Shown here: one piece after another, positions 35,377 through 47,862 of the stretch
Layout: the number at the start of each line of letters is the position of its first letter
Position numbering within the stretch: position 1 is the first letter of the stretch
DNA from: Roseibium aestuarii
Lineage (GTDB): Bacteria; Pseudomonadota; Alphaproteobacteria; Rhizobiales; Stappiaceae
Length of the DNA: 64,000 nt
Direction of reading: 5' to 3'
Assembly: GCF_008477545.1 (NCBI RefSeq)
Contig: NZ_VORA01000002.1
Location: 124,001-188,000 of the forward strand
Notes under the pieces: model-generated
The model's database searches: none
What the model saw: the letters and a program-made list of their open reading frames with translations, nothing else
What the model was told of the DNA's origin: nothing
Program-made: the position numbers and the translations under genes

Positions 35377-36822
35377 TTAGCGCGACCAGAAATCCGGGTC
35401 AAGCAGCACCAGCACGGTGAAGAGCTCCAGACGCCCCAGCAGCATGGCGAAGGAGAGCAGCCACTTGGCCCCGTCCGGCAGGGAGGCAAAGGTGCCCGAC
35501 GGCCCGATGACCGTGCCGAGCCCCGGCCCCACATTGCCGACGGACGTGGCGGCGGCCGAGACGGCGGTCACCAGATCCAGCCCGAAGAAGGACAGCGCCA
35601 GAGTGATCACCCCGACCGAGCCGAGATAGACCACGAGGAAGGCCAGAACCGAGAAGGACAGTTCCGGCGTCAGGCGCGTGCCGCCATATTCTTCCGACAT
35701 GACCCGGTTGGGACGCACCATGCGGCGCAGATGGGCCCGCACCGTGCCGAAGAACACGAGGAAGCGGAAGATCTTGATGCCGCCGGTTGTGGAGCCGGTG
35801 CAGCCGCCGACGAATTTCAGCAGCAGGGCAATGCCGATCACCGGCGCCCCCCACTGGGTATAGTCGCCCAGCGCATAGCCCGTGCCGGTGACGATGGACA
35901 CCACGTTGAAGGTGGCCTTGAGCAGCGCCTCGTCGAGGGGCAGATGCAGTTCGACGCCGAGATAGATCGTCAGCACCGCCGAGACCACCGCCAGGAAGCC
36001 GACCAGCGCCCGCACCTGCGGGTCGCGCCACAGCAGCATCGGCTGGCCGCGCAGGGCCTGGATGATGAGCACGAAGGGCAAGGCACCGATCACCATGAAG
36101 ACCACCGCCACCCAACCGGACACCGGATTGGTGAAATGGCTGAACGAGGCGTCATGGGTGGAATAGCCCCCGGTGGAAATGGTGGTCAGCGCATGATTGA
36201 AGGCGTCGAACAGGTCGAGCCCCGTGGCGATGTAGCAGACGATGCAGAGCACGGTCAGGAAGAGATAGGCGAGCCCAAGCAGCCGGATCAGCTCCACCGA
36301 CCGGGAGACGATCTTCTCCGACCGGTCGGAGTTCTCCGCCTGGAAGAGCTGCATTCCGCCGATTCGCAGGAAGGGCAGCAGCACGATCGCCATGACGATG
36401 ATCCCGACCCCGCCCATCCACTGCATCAGCGACCGCCACACCAGCAGCCCCGGGGGCATGGAATCGAGCCCCGACAGAACGGTGGATCCCGTGGTGGTAA
36501 AGCCGGAGATCGCCTCGAAGACCGCATCCGTGATGTCGACGCCCGCCCACAGGAACGGCAACGCGCCGAAGACCGGCAGCGTCGCCCATGACATGGTGGT
36601 GAGGATGAAGGTCTGCCGCGTATCGAGCCCCTCCTCCAAGGAACCGCCCACCGCAATGGACAGGAGCAGGCCGATCATGCCCGTCAGCAGCGAGGAAAAG
36701 ACGAAGACCTGCCAGTCGGCGTTCTTGGCCGCCACATCCACCATCGCGGGGATGAGCATGGCGGTCGCCAAGCCGACATAGAGAAACCCCAGGACGTTGA
36801 GAACAGGTCGAAGAGAGATCAA
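35377..36822 (-). CDS. trkH: TrkH/KtrB family potassium uptake protein
   Basis: A 481-residue membrane channel subunit for K+ uptake. Four pore repeats with selectivity-type loops are visible, e.g. SGFTTTGSTVL near 105, STGGYSTHD near 220, VTGTGYALGD near 315 and SVGNVGPGLGT near 430, each with the conserved Gly. It needs the TrkA regulatory subunit, which is not encoded here. The start is a TTG at 36822 with GGGAAG eight bases upstream; there is no in-frame ATG for the proper N-terminus. Confidence 0.88.
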   Translation of the reverse strand: MISLRPVLNVLGFLYVGLATAMLIPAMVDVAAKNADWQVFVFSSLLTGMIGLLLSIAVGGSLEEGLDTRQTFILTTMSWATLPVFGALPFLWAGVDITDAVFEAISGFTTTGSTVLSGLDSMPPGLLVWRSLMQWMGGVGIIVMAIVLLPFLRIGGMQLFQAENSDRSEKIVSRSVELIRLLGLAYLFLTVLCIVCYIATGLDLFDAFNHALTTISTGGYSTHDASFSHFTNPVSGWVAVVFMVIGALPFVLIIQALRGQPMLLWRDPQVRALVGFLAVVSAVLTIYLGVELHLPLDEALLKATFNVVSIVTGTGYALGDYTQWGAPVIGIALLLKFVGGCTGSTTGGIKIFRFLVFFGTVRAHLRRMVRPNRVMSEEYGGTRLTPELSFSVLAFLVVYLGSVGVITLALSFFGLDLVTAVSAAATSVGNVGPGLGTVIGPSGTFASLPDGAKWLLSFAMLLGRLELFTVLVLLDPDFWSR

Positions 36823-37090
36823 ACGGTTGCTTCCCGCCGGTTCGGCTTGTTCGCATTCACCCGGCCGAACACGGGCGCCGTTTCATCCGGCTCCCGGTTC
36901 CCCCCGCGGGCGTCGCATGGACTGACTACGCCTTCGGCCAACAGCTGGGCCTGCGCCCTCATTCCCTACACCGGACGGGCCGCTTTGCCAATCGCCCCGC
37001 TCGGCGCCACCGGCCCCCATGGACAAGGGCGTGCAGCCGCAGGGCCGTCATCACCGCCCCTGCAACAGAAGAAACGCAACACGATCAGGA

Positions 37091-37175
37091 TGGTACGGGC
37101 AGCCGGGCTCGAACCGGCACGACCGAAGTCGAGGGATTTTAAGTCCCTTGCGTCTACCAATTTCGCCATGCCCGC
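37091..37175 (-). tRNA. tRNA-Leu (anticodon UAA)
   Basis: An 85-nt tRNA with encoded CCA and a variable arm of class II size. Acceptor stem GCGGGCA/TGCCCGT (terminal G-T wobble), D arm with TTGGTAGACGC, anticodon loop CTTAAAA (anticodon TAA, decoding UUA/UUG), variable arm CTCGACTTCGGTCG and T arm GGTTCGAGCCC. Confidence 0.95.
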
Positions 37176-37536
37176 AACGCACCCACGAGGTAGCCGCTCC
37201 CCTCGATTTGCGCAAGACGCCATGTCCGGTTTTGAAACGCTTAAATCCCCTCGCCTCCCATCGCGACGCAAGAGCCCTTCCCTTCCGGGGTCTGAGCGGA
37301 TATTTCAGGTCTGCAACCTGTGCTACAGTCGCGCCGCTGCGAGTTCCCCCGCTGCGAAACTGCCCTTCGCGCCGGAGCCCCTGGCAGATCGCGCAGCCTG
37401 GGCAACGCCGGTCGGGCGCCACCCGGCCCCGCCCGGACGCACCTGGCAGGGTCACGCGCGACACATGTGCACACCGGCCACCGGATTGCCCGGCAGGCCG
37501 GGACAGAAGAAGACAAGAGACAAGCAGAACGCCCCG
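37176..37536. other. Intergenic region, tRNA-Leu to map
   Basis: 360 bp. Apart from the candidate tRNA promoter I see nothing. The plus-strand frame into map is open from 36847, but it has no ribosome site and runs through the tRNA, so it is not coding. Confidence 0.4.
37187..37215 (-). promoter_or_regulatory. Candidate promoter of tRNA-Leu
   Basis: On the minus strand, TTGCGC (37215-37210) and TACCTC (37192-37187) are separated by 17 bp, with the tRNA starting 11 bp further on. The spacing is ideal but both boxes are weak matches. Confidence 0.35.
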
Positions 37537-38367
37537 ATGGTCACCTATATCGACGCCGCCACCGCCCCCCTGAAGAACACCGGTCAGGTCCGCCTCTACG
37601 GTCGTGAGGATTTCGCCGGGATGCGCAAGGCCAGCCAGGTGACGGCGCGCTGCCTCGACGAGCTGGCCTCCCGGGTGAAGCCCGGCGTGACGACCCAGGA
37701 AATCGATGATTTCGTCTATGAATTCGGCGAAGCCAACGGCGCCATCTCGGCGACGCTCAACTATCGCGGCTACACCAAGTTCACCTGCACCTCGATCAAT
37801 CACGTGGTCTGCCACGGCATTCCCAACGACAAGCCCCTGCGCGAGGGCGACATCGTCAACATCGACGTGACCTATATCGTCGACGGCTGGTATGGCGACA
37901 GCTCGCGCATGTATCCGGTGGGCGAAGTCAACCGCAAGGCCGAGCGCCTGATGGAAATCACCTACCAGTCACTGATGCTGGGCATCGATGCCGCCCGTCC
38001 GGGCAACACCACCGGCGACATCGGTCACGCCATCCAGTCCTTCGTGGAAAGCCAGCGCTATTCCGTGGTGCGCGATTTCTGCGGCCACGGGGTCGGCAGG
38101 CTCTTCCATGACACCCCGAACATCCTGCATTATGGCCGTCCGGGCGAGGGAGTGGAACTGAAGCCTGGCATGATCTTCACCATCGAGCCGATGGTGAACA
38201 CCGGCCGCCCGGCCGTGAAGGTGCTCAACGACGGCTGGACCGCGGTCACTCGCGACCGGTCGCTCTCGGCCCAGTACGAACATTCCATCGGCATCACCGC
38301 CGATGGCTGCGAAATCTTCACCCTGTCCCCGGGCGGCCTGCACGCCCCGGGACTGAACATCGCCTGA
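37537..38367 (+). CDS. map: Type I methionine aminopeptidase Map
   Basis: A 276-residue enzyme that removes N-terminal Met. The five metal ligands are recognisable: Asp in [10 protein letters not shown], Asp in YGDSSRMY, His in [10 protein letters not shown], Glu in FTIEPMV and Glu in QYEHSIGIT. Length is typical of the alphaproteobacterial form with a short N-terminal lead. The ATG at 37537 follows a purine-rich stretch. The radC gene follows after 41 bp and may share the transcript. Confidence 0.93.
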   Translation: MVTYIDAATAPLKNTGQVRLYGREDFAGMRKASQVTARCLDELASRVKPGVTTQEIDDFVYEFGEANGAISATLNYRGYTKFTCTSINHVVCHGIPNDKPLREGDIVNIDVTYIVDGWYGDSSRMYPVGEVNRKAERLMEITYQSLMLGIDAARPGNTTGDIGHAIQSFVESQRYSVVRDFCGHGVGRLFHDTPNILHYGRPGEGVELKPGMIFTIEPMVNTGRPAVKVLNDGWTAVTRDRSLSAQYEHSIGITADGCEIFTLSPGGLHAPGLNIA

Positions 38368-38408
38368 CCCGGAGACACATCCGCCCGGGTCGCCACTGCG
38401 AGAGGGGC

Positions 38409-39119
38409 ATGGACGCCGAAGAGACTGGTTTCAGCGAACGGTCGCTCAAGACCGATCATCTCGGACACCGCAAGCGGTTGAAAGACCGCTTCCGGACAAG
38501 CGGAAGCTCGGCCTTTCAGGATTACGAGCTGCTGGAACTCCTCCTCTTCTCCGCCCTGCCCCGCCAGGACACCAAGCCCATCGCCAAGGCCCTGCTGAAG
38601 AAATTCGGCAGCTATCCGGCTGTCCTGACCGCCCCCCGCGCCCGGCTGAAGGAAATTCCCGGCGTCGGAGATGCGGTGGTCGACACCCTGAAGATTGTTC
38701 AGGAGGCCGCCGTGCGCCTCACCCAGCGGGAGGTGGACGGTCGCCGCCCGCTCTCCTCCTGGTCCAAGGTGATGGACTATATCCACATGGCCATGGCGCA
38801 CGCGGATGTGGAGGAGTTCCGCATTCTCTTCCTCGACAAGCGCAACGGGCTGATCGCCGACGAAGTGCAGCAGACGGGCACCATCGACCACACGCCGGTC
38901 TATCCGCGCGAGGTGATCCGCCGCGCCCTCGAGCTCTCCGCCAGCGCTCTGATCCTGGTGCACAATCACCCCTCCGGCGACCCGACGCCCTCGCGCGCCG
39001 ACATCCAGATGACGCGCCAGATCATCGAGATCGCCAAGCCGCTGGGGGTGGAGGTCCACGACCACATCATCGTCGGCCGTCAGGGCCAGGTGAGCATGAA
39101 GGGCCTGCAGCTCTTCTGA
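38409..39119 (+). CDS. radC: RadC family protein (JAMM domain)
   Basis: A 236-residue protein with a helix-hairpin-helix N-terminal part ([15 protein letters not shown] near 80-95) and a C-terminal JAMM/MPN metalloprotease-like domain: His185, His187 in [15 protein letters not shown] and Asp198. Named for DNA repair, but a repair role has been questioned and activity is unknown. GAGAGGGGC precedes the ATG. It follows map. Confidence 0.9.
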   Translation: MDAEETGFSERSLKTDHLGHRKRLKDRFRTSGSSAFQDYELLELLLFSALPRQDTKPIAKALLKKFGSYPAVLTAPRARLKEIPGVGDAVVDTLKIVQEAAVRLTQREVDGRRPLSSWSKVMDYIHMAMAHADVEEFRILFLDKRNGLIADEVQQTGTIDHTPVYPREVIRRALELSASALILVHNHPSGDPTPSRADIQMTRQIIEIAKPLGVEVHDHIIVGRQGQVSMKGLQLF

Positions 39120-39274
39120 CATCCCTGCAAGCATGGGTAGCAACCTGCACAGCACCCCAACGCAGAGCTTGAAGGGACCAGCTTATAATATTGATATTAC
39201 TTTGGATTAACCAATTTCTTCCGACATTCGTTAACCGGCTCCTCGGCATAACTCGAAAGGTCAAGGAGCGGAAT

Positions 39275-41560
39275 ATGCATCTGGAAGCAGAACGAGACGG
39301 CGGTCGCATCGCCAATGCCATCATCATTCCCATGATCGTGGTGGTGCTGCTGGGCGTCGTGGGGGCCTTCGGGCTTCTGCTCTGGTCTGCCGAACTGTCC
39401 AACACGTCGTCCCAGCAGTCGAAGATCCAGCTGATCTCCAACACGCTGTCGGTCCTGCGCACAGAAAACGCGCGTCGCCAGCAGGAAACGGCCGTGTCCG
39501 ATCTGATGCTGGACGAGATCAACCGGCGTCCCCTCGACACACCCTGGCTGCTCGACCGGCTGGGCGCCTGGAACAATGAGCGCAACGGCTTTCACCGCAG
39601 CCTGGTGATCGGCCCCGATCTCTCCACCCTGCTGGAGTATGACGCCGACGGGATCGAGCATTTCGCCACGCCGCACCTCCGGGACCAGATTTCCGGCTCC
39701 GTGGCGCGGGTGCGCGCCCGCTTCATCACCCAGCTGCGCAAGGGTGGCGGTGCCTTTGCCGCGCCGGATTACGTCTCGGGCTACAACACGCGCTTCATCT
39801 TCGACACCGGCTTCGCCGAGATGGGGGGCGAGGTCTATCTCTACTCCGCAGCCCCCTTCATGCCCTCGTCCAATCCACAGCTCGTCACGTCCCGGATCCC
39901 GCCTGTTCTGATTTCCTTCCGCAGGATCGACGCGGCCATGCAGGACCTCCTTCAGCGGCTCGGACGTCTTCAGGAGCTGCGCCTGACCCTTCGGCGCAGC
40001 GCCGACGAAGGGTATTCGGCCTTGCCGATCCGCTCGGTGGCCGGCCGTGAGATCGCATATCTGGAATGGCCGGCAGATGCACCCGGCACCGCCTTCCTGC
40101 GTCGCCTCACGCCCATTCTGCTTATCCTGCTGCTTGCCATCATCGGGCTGACCGTCGGCGTGGTGGACTTCGCCCGTCAGAACACCCGCAGGCTCTCCCG
40201 CAGCAAGGCGCAGGCGCTCTACAATTCGCGCCACGACAGCCTGTCGGGCCTTCCCAACCGGGAGCATTTCTTCGAAAAGCTCTCGAACGCGCTGGAACAC
40301 CAGACGGCCATGACCGGCGACACGGCAGTGATCTATCTGGATCTGGACCACTTCAAGAAGATCAACGACACGATGGGTCACGCATCCGGCGACGAGGTGA
40401 TCCGCAGCGTTGCCCAACGGGTGGACAGCGCCCTGCCCGGTCGCGCCGTGCTCGCCCGCATCAGCGGCGACGAATTCGCCATGTTCGTGCCCGGCTGTGC
40501 CGGCCGCGCCAAGGTCGAGGACATCCTGAAGCGGATCCAGGCAGCCCTTGCCCGCCCGATCACCGTCGGCAATACGGAACTCTTCGCAAGCTTCTCCATC
40601 GGCATTGCCATGTCTCCGGAGGATGGCCGCGACCCCGGCGACCTCATGCGCAAGGCCGACATCGCGCTCTATGACGCCAAGGCCGCGGGACGCGCCTGCT
40701 GGTCCTTCTTTGCCCCCTCAATGCAGGAGGATCTGCTGCTGAGGGACCGGCTCAGCCGCGAACTGCGCCAGGCCATCCTGGAGAACCAGCTCAGCATCGT
40801 CTATCAGCCGCAGAGCTGTCGCGACGGCGCGACCGTCGTCGGCGTGGAGGCTCTGGCCCGCTGGGACCATCCGGAGCTGGGGTCGATCTCCCCTGCCCGC
40901 TTCATTCCGCTGGCCGAGGAAACCGGCCTGATCAACGCGCTCGGCCTCTGGATCCTGCGGCGCGCCTGCAAGGATGCCTGTGGCTGGGAGAACCTTATCG
41001 TGTCGGTGAATGTCTCGCCGACCCAGTTCAAGGCGCCCGGCTTCGTCTGCGACGTGATGAAGGTGCTGGCCGAAACCGGACTGCCGCCGGCGCGCCTCGA
41101 GCTCGAAGTCACCGAGAGCGTGCTGCTGAGCAACGAGGCCACGACGCTCGCCGCCATGCATCGCCTGCAGGGCGAAGGGATCAAGATCGCCCTCGACGAT
41201 TTCGGTGCCGGCTATTCCAGCCTCAGCTACCTGCGCCGCTTCTCCTTCAACAGCCTCAAGATCGACCGGGACTTCCTCTCCGCCGTCACCGACAGCACGG
41301 AAGCCCAGGCCGTTCTCAAGACCATCATCAGCCTCGGCAAGGCGCTCGGAATGGACGTGGTTGGCGAAGGGGTGGAAGATGCGGACCAGCTCGCCTTCCT
41401 CGCCCGCAACGGCTGCGACCGGATGCAGGGGTATTTCATCTCCCAGCCCCTGCCGCTGGACGCGCTGAACGAGTTCCTCGCCGACCGGGACATGGAGCGC
41501 GTGTGCCGGCAGGCCGCCCATGCCCTTCCCGCCCCCGGACGGTCGTCACGGATCGCCTGA
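39275..41560 (+). CDS. Membrane GGDEF-EAL c-di-GMP enzyme with CHASE4-like sensor
   Basis: A 761-residue protein. Two membrane helices (about 15-40 and 278-298) enclose a periplasmic sensor of the CHASE4 type, followed by a GGDEF domain (SGDEF at about 396-400, with DLDHFKKINDTMGH) and an EAL domain (EAL at about 524, then NVSPTQF, EVTES, DDFGAGYSS, KIDRDF, GEGVED). Both active sites look intact, so it could make and degrade c-di-GMP; the balance is not predictable. AAGGAG seven bases before the ATG at 39275 decides the start over the upstream in-frame Met at 39191. Confidence 0.88.
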   Translation: MHLEAERDGGRIANAIIIPMIVVVLLGVVGAFGLLLWSAELSNTSSQQSKIQLISNTLSVLRTENARRQQETAVSDLMLDEINRRPLDTPWLLDRLGAWNNERNGFHRSLVIGPDLSTLLEYDADGIEHFATPHLRDQISGSVARVRARFITQLRKGGGAFAAPDYVSGYNTRFIFDTGFAEMGGEVYLYSAAPFMPSSNPQLVTSRIPPVLISFRRIDAAMQDLLQRLGRLQELRLTLRRSADEGYSALPIRSVAGREIAYLEWPADAPGTAFLRRLTPILLILLLAIIGLTVGVVDFARQNTRRLSRSKAQALYNSRHDSLSGLPNREHFFEKLSNALEHQTAMTGDTAVIYLDLDHFKKINDTMGHASGDEVIRSVAQRVDSALPGRAVLARISGDEFAMFVPGCAGRAKVEDILKRIQAALARPITVGNTELFASFSIGIAMSPEDGRDPGDLMRKADIALYDAKAAGRACWSFFAPSMQEDLLLRDRLSRELRQAILENQLSIVYQPQSCRDGATVVGVEALARWDHPELGSISPARFIPLAEETGLINALGLWILRRACKDACGWENLIVSVNVSPTQFKAPGFVCDVMKVLAETGLPPARLELEVTESVLLSNEATTLAAMHRLQGEGIKIALDDFGAGYSSLSYLRRFSFNSLKIDRDFLSAVTDSTEAQAVLKTIISLGKALGMDVVGEGVEDADQLAFLARNGCDRMQGYFISQPLPLDALNEFLADRDMERVCRQAAHALPAPGRSSRIA

Positions 41561-41624
41561 GACCGGCGTCACAGGGGTTCGTTCACTGGAGCACGGACAC
41601 TGGGGCTCAGTGAAAGGACCTGCG

Positions 41625-42626
41625 TCACAGCGATAGAGGATCGTGCTGCCGCAGCAAATGGGCGAGCTGGCCTTCCAGATCGTTGAAGCGGGAGAAGACG
41701 GCCTGCCGCTGCGCCTCCCCGACATGCGTGCGGCCTGAGGCGAGAAGCTCGAGGCCGAAGGTGCCGAACCGGTGGCGGACCATCTCCACCAGCCAGTCCC
41801 TATGCTGGGCCTGACGCGCCAGAAGCAACCCCGCGCCCTGCGCCTGGTCCAGTACCTCGCGGTGTGACGCAACCGCTCCTTCCAGCAGGTCCAGACCGCC
41901 GCCTTCGGTGGAGGAGATTTCCAGCACGGGCACCCGCCAGCTGGCCAGATCCACCTCAGGTCGCGGCGCCTTGCGGCCCGCCCGGGACAGGCTGAGCGCC
42001 CCGGCAATCTCGGCGGCTGTGCGCCGCGCCTGCGGTCCCAGATCTGCCTTTGTCACCGCGATCACATGGGGCAGTTCCATGATCCCGGCCTTCATGAACT
42101 GGAGACTGTCTCCCGCGCCCGGCTGCATGCACAGGCAGAGCGTATCGCAGGCGAGCGCGATATCCCCTTCCGACTGGCCAATCCCGACCGATTCCACGAT
42201 CACCAGATCGAAGGCGACCCGCAGCACCAGAACGGTCGCCAGCGCGTGATCCGAGAGCCCGCCGAGACGGCTTCCCGCAGCCATGGAGCGCACGAAGACG
42301 CCCTGGTCGTCCGGATCGGTCTGAAGGCGGGTGCGGTCTCCCAGAAGCGCGCCCCCTGTGGTTCGCGACGAGGGATCGACGGCGAGCACCGCCACCCGCT
42401 CGCCCTTGGCGCGCGCGCGCCCGATCAGGGCATTGGTGAGGGTCGACTTGCCAACGCCCGGAGGTCCGGTGAGGCCCAGCACATGACCGCCGGTGACGGG
42501 CAGAAGCCGGTCGAGGGAGGCAGCAAGCTCCGGATCACGTCCCGCCGTTTCCAGCCGGCTGATGAGCCGCGACAGATCCCGCTTGCCGGCAAGAGAAAGG
42601 GCGGCCGGATCCAGAAGTTCCGTCAT
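41625..42626 (-). CDS. meaB: MeaB/ArgK GTPase, methylmalonyl-CoA mutase chaperone
   Basis: A 333-residue P-loop GTPase of the MeaB family that protects and reloads B12-dependent methylmalonyl-CoA mutase. Walker A is GPPGVGKST (about 54-62), followed by the family-specific DPSSRTTGGALLGDRTRM-type block (here ...TRLQ) and the VESVGIGQSE segment. No mutase gene lies in the window; the gene follows ppdK by 70 bp on the same strand. Confidence 0.9.
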   Translation of the reverse strand: MTELLDPAALSLAGKRDLSRLISRLETAGRDPELAASLDRLLPVTGGHVLGLTGPPGVGKSTLTNALIGRARAKGERVAVLAVDPSSRTTGGALLGDRTRLQTDPDDQGVFVRSMAAGSRLGGLSDHALATVLVLRVAFDLVIVESVGIGQSEGDIALACDTLCLCMQPGAGDSLQFMKAGIMELPHVIAVTKADLGPQARRTAAEIAGALSLSRAGRKAPRPEVDLASWRVPVLEISSTEGGGLDLLEGAVASHREVLDQAQGAGLLLARQAQHRDWLVEMVRHRFGTFGLELLASGRTHVGEAQRQAVFSRFNDLEGQLAHLLRQHDPLSL

Positions 42627-42695
42627 GCCGCCCTCTCCTTCAGGTCGTTTGCGTGCGAGGACCCGGAAGCCGGGCCCTCAGGGTCCAAAAGCGCG

Positions 42696-45359
<2,664 letters not shown>

Positions 45360-45888
45360 TTCCTGTCTCCGTATGTCACCGCCCCGTCATTCTATCGGGC
45401 GAGGTCAGAAGTTTGCACCGCACATACCTGCTATGGCGCACAAGGTGAAACAAGTCTTTTTTCGTCTAACACGGCCTTGCACGGGCCTTATCCGTCACAC
45501 TCCGGACATTTTGCCGGATGCAGTCCGCGTGCAATGCACCAGACGCGGACGCAGAGGAGAAAAGGGGCGGCTCTCCGCCGAGGCCGACCGCTCCACCCCT
45601 GGCTTTCCCCGCGCCGTCTTGCGTCATCCCCATCACACGACACTCTTGCCCCTTGTCGCAAGGTCTGCGCAGCCCCATTGTGAAGGAAGGTGTGTTTCCA
45701 CCTGTCCAAAAGCGGCCCCAGTGCGCCGCTAGGACGTGGTAGAACGACATCGACACATCGATTCCTCGCGGGCTGCGCGACCCTGTCGCCCCCGTGAAAG
45801 GTTTGAGGCTCCTGAGAGCCCCGGACAGGTCGATGCGCAATCGAGACAGGCGCGCCCGCCCGTAGGCGCTCCAGTGAAGTGAGGTGAC
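45360..45888. other. Divergent intergenic region, ppdK / TPR gene
   Basis: 530 bp. It must hold the promoters of ppdK (minus) and the TPR gene (plus). TCTTTTTTCG near 45455-45464 is the only T-run. A small hairpin GGCTC/GAGCC lies at about 45807-45820. Minus-strand open frames at 45466-46156 have no ribosome site or domain. No gene supported. Confidence 0.4.
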
Positions 45889-47721
45889 ATGGACGACCAG
45901 AGCCGCGCAGCCCGGCCCCTCTCCCGCAGGACCAAGGCCCTGCGATCTCTTGTCGCAAGCGGCCTGATCCTCGCCTGCCTCGCGCCTGCCGCCCGGGCCG
46001 ACCAGACGACGCCCGCGACAGAGGCAAGCACCCGGCTCCAGCAACTCGGCACGCCGCTCGACCTGCCGCTGACCCTCTCGGGCAGCTATCTCTCCGCGAT
46101 CGTCGCCACCGAGGCCCAGGACTTCGCCCAGGCAGCCGCCTTCTATCAGGAAGCACTGGCCGCCGATCCGGGCAACGAAGTGCTGCTGCTACGCACCTTC
46201 CTCTTCAAGCTGGCCAACGGCAACTTCGCCGAGGCCCTGAACTACGCCCGCGACATCCAGAACGTCACTCCGAACGACTACATCCAGCTGCTGGCCCACC
46301 TCACGCTGGCCGCCGATGCCGTGACGAACGCCCGCTTCGACGAGGCAAAGGGTCTGCTTCAGCCGGGCGACAAGGATCCGATGACCGTGCTGGCGCTGGG
46401 CATCTCCCGCGCCTGGGCCGAGGCCGGAGCCGGCGAGACCGACAAGGCGCTCGCCACGCTCAAGGGTCTGGAAGGACCGGACTGGTTCATCACCTTCACG
46501 GCGACCCACGAGGCGCTCATCGCCTTTGCCGCCGGGCGCAAGGACGTCGCGCTGGAACGCATCGAGGCGGCCCACGAGGCCGACAAGGGCGCGATCCGCG
46601 TGATCGACACCTATGCCCGGATCCTCGCCGCAGGCGGCAAGAAGGACAAGGCTCTCGAGGTTCTGGCCGAATACGACAAGCTTCTCAACGGCCACCCGCT
46701 GCTTGACGACACCCGCCGGGCCATCGAGGATGGCAGCAACACCGGCCCGCGCGTCCACAGCGCGGCGGAAGGAATGGCCGAGATCCTCTATGGCCTCGGC
46801 TCGGAAGTCGGCCGTGACGCCTCGTCGGACCTTTCCTCCGCCCTGCTGCAGCTTGCCCTGCATCTCGACCCCAACGCCACTTTTGCGGCCATTGCGCTTG
46901 CCCAACAGTTCGAACGCCGGGACCAGCCGGAACGGGCCATCGAGGCGCTGAAGCAGGTGCCGGAAAGCTCGCCCCTCAAGCGGCAGGCGGAAATCCAGAT
47001 CGGCCTCAACTTCGCCCAGCTGGAAAAGGTCGACGAGGCGCGCGCCCATCTGGGGGCCCTGATCGCCGCCGATCCGAACGACATCGATCCGATGATGTCG
47101 CTCGGCAACATCCTGCGGGCGAACAAGCTCTACGAGGAAGCCGACGCGGTCTATGACAAGGCCGTCGTCGCCGTGGAGGCTGCCGGCCCGGTCACGGAAA
47201 AGGACTGGAACCTCTATTACTTCCGCGGCATCTGCCGGGAGCGTCTGGGCCGCTGGCCCGAAGCAGAGACCGACTTCCGCAAGGCGCTGGAGCTGCAACC
47301 CCAGCAGCCCCATGTCCTGAACTATCTCGGCTATTCCCTTGTCGATCAGGGCCTGAAGCTCGAGGAAGCGCTCGGCATGATCGAGACCGCCGCCAAGCTG
47401 CGTCCCAAGGACGGCTACATCATCGACAGTCTCGGCTGGGTCTATTACAAGCTCGGCCGCTACGAGGATGCGGTTGCCGAGCTGGAGCGCGCCGTGGACC
47501 TGACGCCGGCCGATCCGGTGATCAACGATCACCTGGGCGATGCCTATTGGCAGGTCGGCCGCCAGCTGGAAGCCCGCTTCCAGTGGAGCCACGCCCGCGA
47601 CCTGAACCCGGAGCCGGACGAACTGCCGAAGATCCTCGAAAAGATCTCCAATGGCCTGAAGCCGGCCGGCGGACCGGACGAGGCCAAGGCCGCCGACGCG
47701 CCGAAGAAGAACGGCGGCTGA
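45889..47721 (+). CDS. Exported tetratricopeptide repeat protein
   Basis: A 610-residue protein with an N-terminal signal (hydrophobic stretch at about 22-35) and many TPR units; clear ones are in the middle and the last third (e.g. the PHVLNYLGYSLVDQGLKLEEAL and DSLGWVYYKLGRYEDAVAELERA units). TPR proteins of this shape in Hyphomicrobiales are periplasmic scaffolds of unknown role. GAGGTGAC precedes the ATG. The last 15 residues are Lys/Ala rich. ispE follows after about 140 bp. Confidence 0.82.
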   Translation: MDDQSRAARPLSRRTKALRSLVASGLILACLAPAARADQTTPATEASTRLQQLGTPLDLPLTLSGSYLSAIVATEAQDFAQAAAFYQEALAADPGNEVLLLRTFLFKLANGNFAEALNYARDIQNVTPNDYIQLLAHLTLAADAVTNARFDEAKGLLQPGDKDPMTVLALGISRAWAEAGAGETDKALATLKGLEGPDWFITFTATHEALIAFAAGRKDVALERIEAAHEADKGAIRVIDTYARILAAGGKKDKALEVLAEYDKLLNGHPLLDDTRRAIEDGSNTGPRVHSAAEGMAEILYGLGSEVGRDASSDLSSALLQLALHLDPNATFAAIALAQQFERRDQPERAIEALKQVPESSPLKRQAEIQIGLNFAQLEKVDEARAHLGALIAADPNDIDPMMSLGNILRANKLYEEADAVYDKAVVAVEAAGPVTEKDWNLYYFRGICRERLGRWPEAETDFRKALELQPQQPHVLNYLGYSLVDQGLKLEEALGMIETAAKLRPKDGYIIDSLGWVYYKLGRYEDAVAELERAVDLTPADPVINDHLGDAYWQVGRQLEARFQWSHARDLNPEPDELPKILEKISNGLKPAGGPDEAKAADAPKKNGG

Positions 47722-47780
47722 CCGGGCCCGGCCGGGTCCTGCCCGGCGCGACCCGTTGCCGACCCGTCCTGACGATCCGC

Positions 47781-47810
47781 ACGGGCGGCCCTGACCCCGG
47801 GGCCGCCCGT
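47781..47810. other. Ten-base-pair inverted repeat between TPR gene and ispE
   Basis: Arms ACGGGCGGCC (47781-47790) and GGCCGCCCGT (47801-47810) with a 10-base loop, no T-run. It could be a weak terminator or an mRNA structure separating the two genes. Confidence 0.55.
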
Positions 47811-47862
47811 TGCCATTCCACCGCAAACCGCGCCTGACAGCCCTCAAGAAGATGACTGCCCG

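Noticed and set aside
39205..39240. TTAACC elements before the GGDEF-EAL gene as CtrA sites
   Set aside because: The two TTAACC motifs are about 20 bp apart, not TTAA-N7-TTAA, so they do not form a full site.
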